A stretch of DNA of 51,034 nt. It comes from Conidiobolus incongruus B7586. Taxonomy: Eukaryota > Entomophthoromycota > Entomophthoromycetes > Entomophthorales > Conidiobolaceae. The stretch lies in the NCBI GenBank assembly GCA_000697335.1, contig JNEM01011735.1, positions 1-51,034 on the forward strand, in the 5' to 3' direction. The notes under the pieces were generated by a model, which was given only the letters and a program-made list of their open reading frames with translations, made no database searches and was not told the DNA's origin. Shown here piece by piece: positions 45,501 to 51,034 of the stretch (position 1 is the stretch's first letter; each line of letters starts with the position of its first letter). A program made the translations under genes and the position numbers.

Positions 45501-47424
45501 TAAATTGAGAAAAGAGTAACACTTAAATTATTAGATTTAAAACACTTTAATCTTTATCCCATTGTATTCTATTTTTATAAAATAACTCTTGCAAAAATAA
45601 ACTACTTAGTTTATAAATAAAAACTTTTTGCTATTATCAAATGCTTTAAATATTTCTGTTATTATACACTAGGTTAATTTGTCTATACACTTATAAATTA
45701 CAAATTTATCACATAGATTAATAATCAACTTTATTTATTTAAACATCAATCTTTGTAGATTAAATTCCTCTAAGAATTTAACCTATATATTTATTATATC
45801 AAAGGAAAATTTAACACTCTTGTTGATTTTATCTCCAAACATCTTAATTATGCTTTTATTTATAATAAGTGTAAGTTAACTTGTGCTAAGTTAAACAATG
45901 TCTCTTTAGAATAATCTTAATTAACTGTGTAAAATAATATTTAAAATACATTTCTTAGTGATGATTATGCTTTAAAAATCATCAACCACATTTATAACCT
46001 GAATACTTCTACCTTAACTTATGTAAAATATTATTCATATAACAATAACCTACTTTATTATAATTTACATATCTACATTCTTAATGTTTTAAGCATTAAA
46101 TTACAACTGCTAAACCTTTATTATAACTCTACTATTTTAGGTTATTAAAGTTAACTTTATATATACTATAAATTTTCTTATAACTTCTACTAGCTTAATA
46201 TAGAAAAAAATGTATAGAAGTATATTTGCTTTTGTGATTAATATTAAATCAACAAACCTCTCAATTAATTCCCTTTTAATAATTTTAATCTATTACCTGT
46301 TCCCTAAACTTATTAATTTGATATCACTATGGATTTTACTAAAGCACTATAAACCTTAGATAGTTTTAACTATGTTCTTATCATTATAAATTGTTTAACA
46401 AAAATAATATACTTTATACCAACTAATAAAAAAGCTAACTTAGAAACTATCACTAAATTATTTATTAAGAATATCTTTAGATATCATAGGCTATCATCAA
46501 CTATCATAATAAACCATGATACAAAATTTACAAGTAAATTCTAGTCTTCACTTATAAAATTACTAGGTTGTTAATATAACCTTACAACCTCTTGTCATTA
46601 ATAATCTAATGGTTAATTTAAACAAGTAATTTGTGTCTTAAAAGAAGCACTTAGATCTTACTTTAATTATAACATAGAAAATTAGGTTGAGAATTTACCT
46701 CTATTTAAATTTGTTTTTAATAATTCAGTTAACTTATCTACTAGTATAACACTATTTTACTTGAATTATAACTAACATCCTACTTCAATTGTAAATATAA
46801 CATCTATTATTAATACTTCATCTAATATTATAAACTTCACAGAGTATATACATTCCTTACTATTTATAGCTTAAGACTACATCCTCTCTACCTTAAATAA
46901 ACAAGCTTATTATTATAATTTGAATACCTAACCTACTTCAACTTTATCTTTTAGTACTTTAGTACTATTATTTTCAGATAAAATTAATCTGCTTTAAGAC
47001 TCTAATTAACCTACTAACAAACTATTACCTAAATAATTAAAACCTTATTGTGTTAAAGATAAAAAACTATATCTAGATATATATAAATTAATCTTGCCTC
47101 TTAACTTACAAATTCACCTTGTTTTCTATATAAAGTTGTTAAAGTTATATTAAGATCCTAGAGAATATTTTCTTAAATATACTATATACTCTTAATCCTC
47201 TCTTGTTAACTCACAATATAAGATATATATTGTTGATAAAATTATAACTTATAGGAATTATTGAAATTAAAATGAATACTTTATACACTAGCAAGGTTAT
47301 CCTTCTAATAAAGCTACTTAGGAAAATAAAAAAAATATTAAACATCTTGAAGCTTTTAGAAAATTTCTCAATAAACAATCACAATCATCTTAAAGAGAAA
47401 TTTTACTCTGTTAAAATAAAGTTT

Positions 47425-47432
47425 AAAGGGAG
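47425..47432 (+). other. Polypurine tract of the Ty3/gypsy element
   Basis: AAAGGGAG directly upstream of the 3' LTR, the expected plus-strand priming site. Confidence 0.7.
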
Positions 47433-47633
47433 TGTTACAGATTTATAACTATTCTTAGAATTCTTATAAATCATAATATAAATTATTCTCCTATAGATAG
47501 TTAGATAATATAACTTTCTACAGGTGGTAGACTTTAGTGTAGTTAGTTTATTAATCAACCTTTCTTGGTTTAGCTTCCTTTACACTTTAACTCTACTCTA
47601 TTAGTTTAATAAATCTAGTAAATATCTAGTATA
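47433..47633 (+). repeat. 3' LTR of the Ty3/gypsy element
   Basis: 201 bases, TGTTACAG...TAGTATA. About 22 sites differ from the 5' LTR; roughly 20 of these are C or G in the 5' copy and T or A here. Confidence 0.9.
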
Positions 47634-47638
47634 GTTTT

Positions 47639-48531
47639 TTATATTGTAATTTTTATATAAATGATAATTTTAAAGATATATATAAATGCTCTAAAATACT
47701 TAACTATCTTAATATAATTTTACTAGAAGTATATATTTAAGATATATTACAGACCTAAAAATATAATGAAATCGTATTATAAAATTATAAAGCTTTTATA
47801 ACAAATAACATTCTCTTTAAAATTATCTCAAAATGAACTCTTTTGCTATTTTAATAAATTTATAACTATGTTAAATTATGAATGTATCAATATAATGCTA
47901 TAACTATTAGTAAATATATTAGTTTTATTCAAGCTCATTTATTTTATTAAAATTTATTATATAAGTTTAATAATAAACTTTTTTTTATAGTTTATTTTTA
48001 TTTAATATTTTATAATATCATTAATTAATTTTATATAACCTTAATAATATAAAAAATTTAATAATTTAAATTATTTTTATTACAAAAAAGTAATTTATTA
48101 TAATTTTTATTTGAAATATATAATATTCTATTTTATTTTCCAAGCCATTAGTTTTCAATTAAATAATTTAATTTAATTTAATTTAATTAATCCACTAATA
48201 TTTCATTAATAAAATTTTATTTAAAAATAATATTATTGATAATATATAATATATTGTAAAAAACCAATATTTATTATTGCAATACCAAAGTTATCAGTTT
48301 AAAAATTGTTTAATTATTTGTAATAATTCAAAGTTTCAAAATATTATATATCTATTTAATATTTTGCTTATTTAATAATATATTTTAATATTGATTAATT
48401 TTAAAATATTTAATAATATTATATTAACTCAATTATAATATTTTCTGGACTTTATTCTTTAATACTATTGAATAATATTTATTTTTTAATATTGAATCAA
48501 AATGTATGATTTTGTTTTAATAAATTATTAT
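47639..48531. other. AT-rich spacer
   Basis: Between the LTR element and mariner copy C. Contains a short tandem run of AATTT units near 48165-48188. Nothing else recognised. Confidence 0.4.
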
Positions 48532-48533
48532 TA

Positions 48534-49850
48534 GTATAGAAATTAAAAAATGGCAAATTTTTTAATTTCTGATCTTTCAAATATATTATACATTTTGAAA
48601 GATTTTTTATATATAAAATATATAGGAAAATAAATATTTTCAAACTAAATATAAATATATATATATATTCAATTTTAATTATTTTTTTATTAAAATATTT
48701 TAATTTTAAAATTTATACTTAAATTTAATTATGCTTAAACTAGATTGTGATTATCAAAAAGCTTTTATTTTTGTATCTTTAAAACTTAACTATAAACCCT
48801 TTAAAATCATCTAAAACTTGCAAATAGCTTATAGTGATGGTGTTTTATCTAAAATTACCATATATCACTAGATTTGTAATTTTAAAACTCGAATGAAGAT
48901 TATTTTAAATTCACTAAAATTTAAAAAATTAATTTCTACTATTATTTTTTTATTTATTAATAGAGTAAAAAATATATTAAGAAATACCTTTTTATTTTTG
49001 CTAAAGAATTATCAAAATAATTTAATATTAAATATATAAGCATTTTATAATTACCTAAGTTTAAACTTAAATTAATTAATAAAAATATAAAATAGATATC
49101 TTATAATTTAACAAAAGCCTAAAAAAAACTACAGTAGTTATAGCTAAATTAAACTTATTAAGGTATAACTAAAAACAAAGGTTTTTATAACAAATACTTA
49201 TAATTAATAAATCTTAAATTCTTTTATATAATCCTATACTTAAAAATAAAACAAGATGTTAGGTTAAATTAAATTAATCCTTTTTATAAATTCTAATAAA
49301 TAAGTATTTTAAATATAAATGAATGTTAATTATTATAATTAAATATAATAGTATATGGTTTTCTTATTTAATATCTTAAGGAAAATCAATTAATAATAAA
49401 TTATATATTATTTTTTAAATAAAATAATTTCTAAATAGTGTTCTCAATATAAATTAAAAATACCTATTATTTTATTAGATAATAATAAAATACATAAGGT
49501 TAAAGTTATAAAAGATTTTTTATATAAAAAAATAGAGAGAGTTACTACACCTAGTATATTCACCTTATTATAACCTATATAATTATAATTGTTTTAAATA
49601 ATTAAAAAAGCAGCTTGCAGGAAAAAAATTCCTACAAACAAATTAAATTGGTTTATAGAACATAAAATTTCAGTCTTTAATAAAAAGAACTATTTTTTAA
49701 ATATTAGAAGTTTACCAAAGGTATAGAAAAAAGTTATTAATAATAAAAGAGGTTATTAATTTTATATTATTCATTAATTTCTATGTATTATTTATTAATT
49801 TATTTGTTTAATTTTAATTTCAAAATTATACCATTATTTAATTTCTACAC
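48534..49850 (+). mobile_element. Mariner element copy C, decayed
   Basis: About 1.3 kb between TA dinucleotides (48532-48533 and 49851-49852). Inverted ends start GTATAG/GTGTAG followed by AAATTAAA and AATGG. The plus-strand interior aligns along its length with copy B and with the reverse complement of copy A, but the transposase frame is heavily disrupted and more A/T-rich than in B. It is a non-functional relative of copy A, judging by the near-identical terminal 60 bases. Confidence 0.82.
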
Positions 49851-49852
49851 TA

Positions 49853-51034
49853 ATAATATTAAATTTTTATATTTTTAAAAATAAACTTATTAGGAATAAT
49901 TTATCAATAATTAATTGATTAGTAAGTGAAAAAATATATATCAAAATATTATTATTATTATATATTATTTTAAATTATCATTTAAATCTAAATTATATAT
50001 ATAATATATCTTAACGTATCTTTTAATAATATCATTATTTAAAAAAATAAATATTTATAATCATTAATTATATTTTAAAACAAAATAAAATATATTAATA
50101 ATATTATAATAGTTAGAGTAAAACTGATAAATTCAAACGATCAAAAATTATCATATTAAATTATTATATTAACTTTTATATTTAATATATATAGCTTGAA
50201 GAGTATTTTTTTAAATAAGATTTATGCTATTATTATTATTACAATTTTTTGAAATTAATTAATTGAATTTATATTATGCAAGGAAAAATGTCATATATTT
50301 TAAAAATTATTTTTATTTAGATATTTTGAAATCAATTAGATTTGAGTATTTTTAATATAATTAAATATATTAAAAATTTAAACCTTGTAAAATAAGGAAT
50401 AGAAAATATTATTGAATAGGTAAATATCCATTATAGATATTTGACACTTTATTCGTATTTATATTATCTATTTTATAGGTAACTAATTACAAAATTTGAT
50501 ATCAACTGTAGACTTCTGATATCCGATCAAAAATTTGATCAATTTATTTTATCTTATATTAATTAATAACAATTATATATCATTTATTTAAAATAAAAAG
50601 ATATGCTTCAACTTTTAATAAGCAAAATATAAACATAAATAAATGAATTTGATATAAATTTCAATATAAATATTATTATTACTTATCAATACATAATGAA
50701 AGATATTTTACATAATCATTTGGAAAACAAATATTTTAAAATCATTAAAAATCAAAATTTATTTAAAAAATAATTTTAGAGAGTATTATAAACTTAATAA
50801 TGAACTTTAAGATTGATTTGATCAAATTTTTAATTTTATAATTTAATTTAAGATTTTTAATACAATATTAAGTATTTTGTAAATTAGATATTTTTATTAG
50901 TATTTAATATAAATATTATATTGATATTGCAATAGTTATTATTTTCAAGTATTATTATATCATTTGATAGAATAATCTATTCTTAATTAATTTTAATATA
51001 TATTTTCTAATTTATAATAAAAAAATTATTTAAA
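49853..51034. other. AT-rich right end of window
   Basis: No gene, RNA or repeat recognised in the last 1.2 kb. Confidence 0.4.

Larger units (their letters stand above)
42313..47633 (+). mobile_element. Ty3/gypsy LTR retrotransposon fossil
   Basis: Structurally complete but decayed element of about 5.3 kb. It is flanked by a 5-base target duplication GTTTT (42308-42312 and 47634-47638) and bounded by two 201-base LTRs. A primer-binding site follows the 5' LTR and a purine tract precedes the 3' LTR. Internal parts recognisable in order: gag-like region (about 42530-43700), aspartic protease (about 43830-43900), reverse transcriptase (about 44540-45160, with the YLDD-type active site near 44979), RNase H (about 45370-45800) and integrase (about 46000-47150). 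The order protease-RT-RNase H-integrase marks Ty3/gypsy (Metaviridae). The coding region is broken in many places (dozens) and cannot be active. LTR divergence is about 11 percent, but it is dominated by C:G to T:A changes, so it overstates the age if a RIP-like process acted. Confidence 0.9.

Noticed and set aside
1-51034. CRISPR arrays, bacterial operons or ribosomal RNA
   Set aside because: No regularly spaced repeats and no rRNA-like blocks; spliceosomal introns and Pol III tRNA genes show a eukaryotic nuclear origin.

Overview
This window looks like part of a nuclear chromosome from a very AT-rich filamentous-type fungus. It carries a Cdc3/AspB-class septin, a Bfr1 homologue, a Def1-like CUE protein and the Omp85-family protein Sam50. 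These genes have many short GT-AG introns, and the window also holds four dispersed Pol III tRNA genes. All host genes use standard stop codons. Coding exons are clearly richer in G+C than the almost pure A/T spacers. I cannot name the genus or even the phylum securely.

The left third (about 1.9-18.8 kb) is a conserved housekeeping compartment: BFR1 (minus), septin CDC3 (plus), DEF1-like (minus), tRNA-Ala, a small unidentified coiled-coil gene (plus), SAM50 with 11 exons (minus), and two tRNA-Thr(TGT) genes.

The middle (about 19-37 kb) is a lineage-specific cluster. Five small intronless genes for secreted proteins, plus one broken sixth copy, all lie on the minus strand and share one domain. 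The domain resembles the Kre9/Knh1-like beta-sandwich of fungal cell-wall proteins. Each intact predicted mature protein appears to hold exactly one cysteine, and each intact gene has a TATA-like box about 50-80 bases upstream of its ATG. A sixth secreted gene, encoding a Thr/Cys-repeat protein with a basic block and an acidic tail, and a tRNA-Pro(AGG) are interspersed. The broken copy is a mosaic of two paralogues and carries many C:G to T:A changes.

The right third (about 32-51 kb) is a repeat-dominated, gene-poor compartment. It contains three 1.3 kb mariner (D,D34D) copies, one complete-length but decayed Ty3/gypsy LTR element (201 bp LTRs, 5 bp target duplication), one isolated intact gene for a DOPA 4,5-dioxygenase-family protein, and a short cysteine-rich reading frame of unknown origin. 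The transposon fossils show a strong C-to-T/G-to-A bias, largely at CpA/TpG, which is what repeat-induced point mutation (RIP) or a similar defence leaves. The layout fits a two-compartment genome: stable core genes beside a fast-evolving secreted family that borders RIP-scarred repeats.
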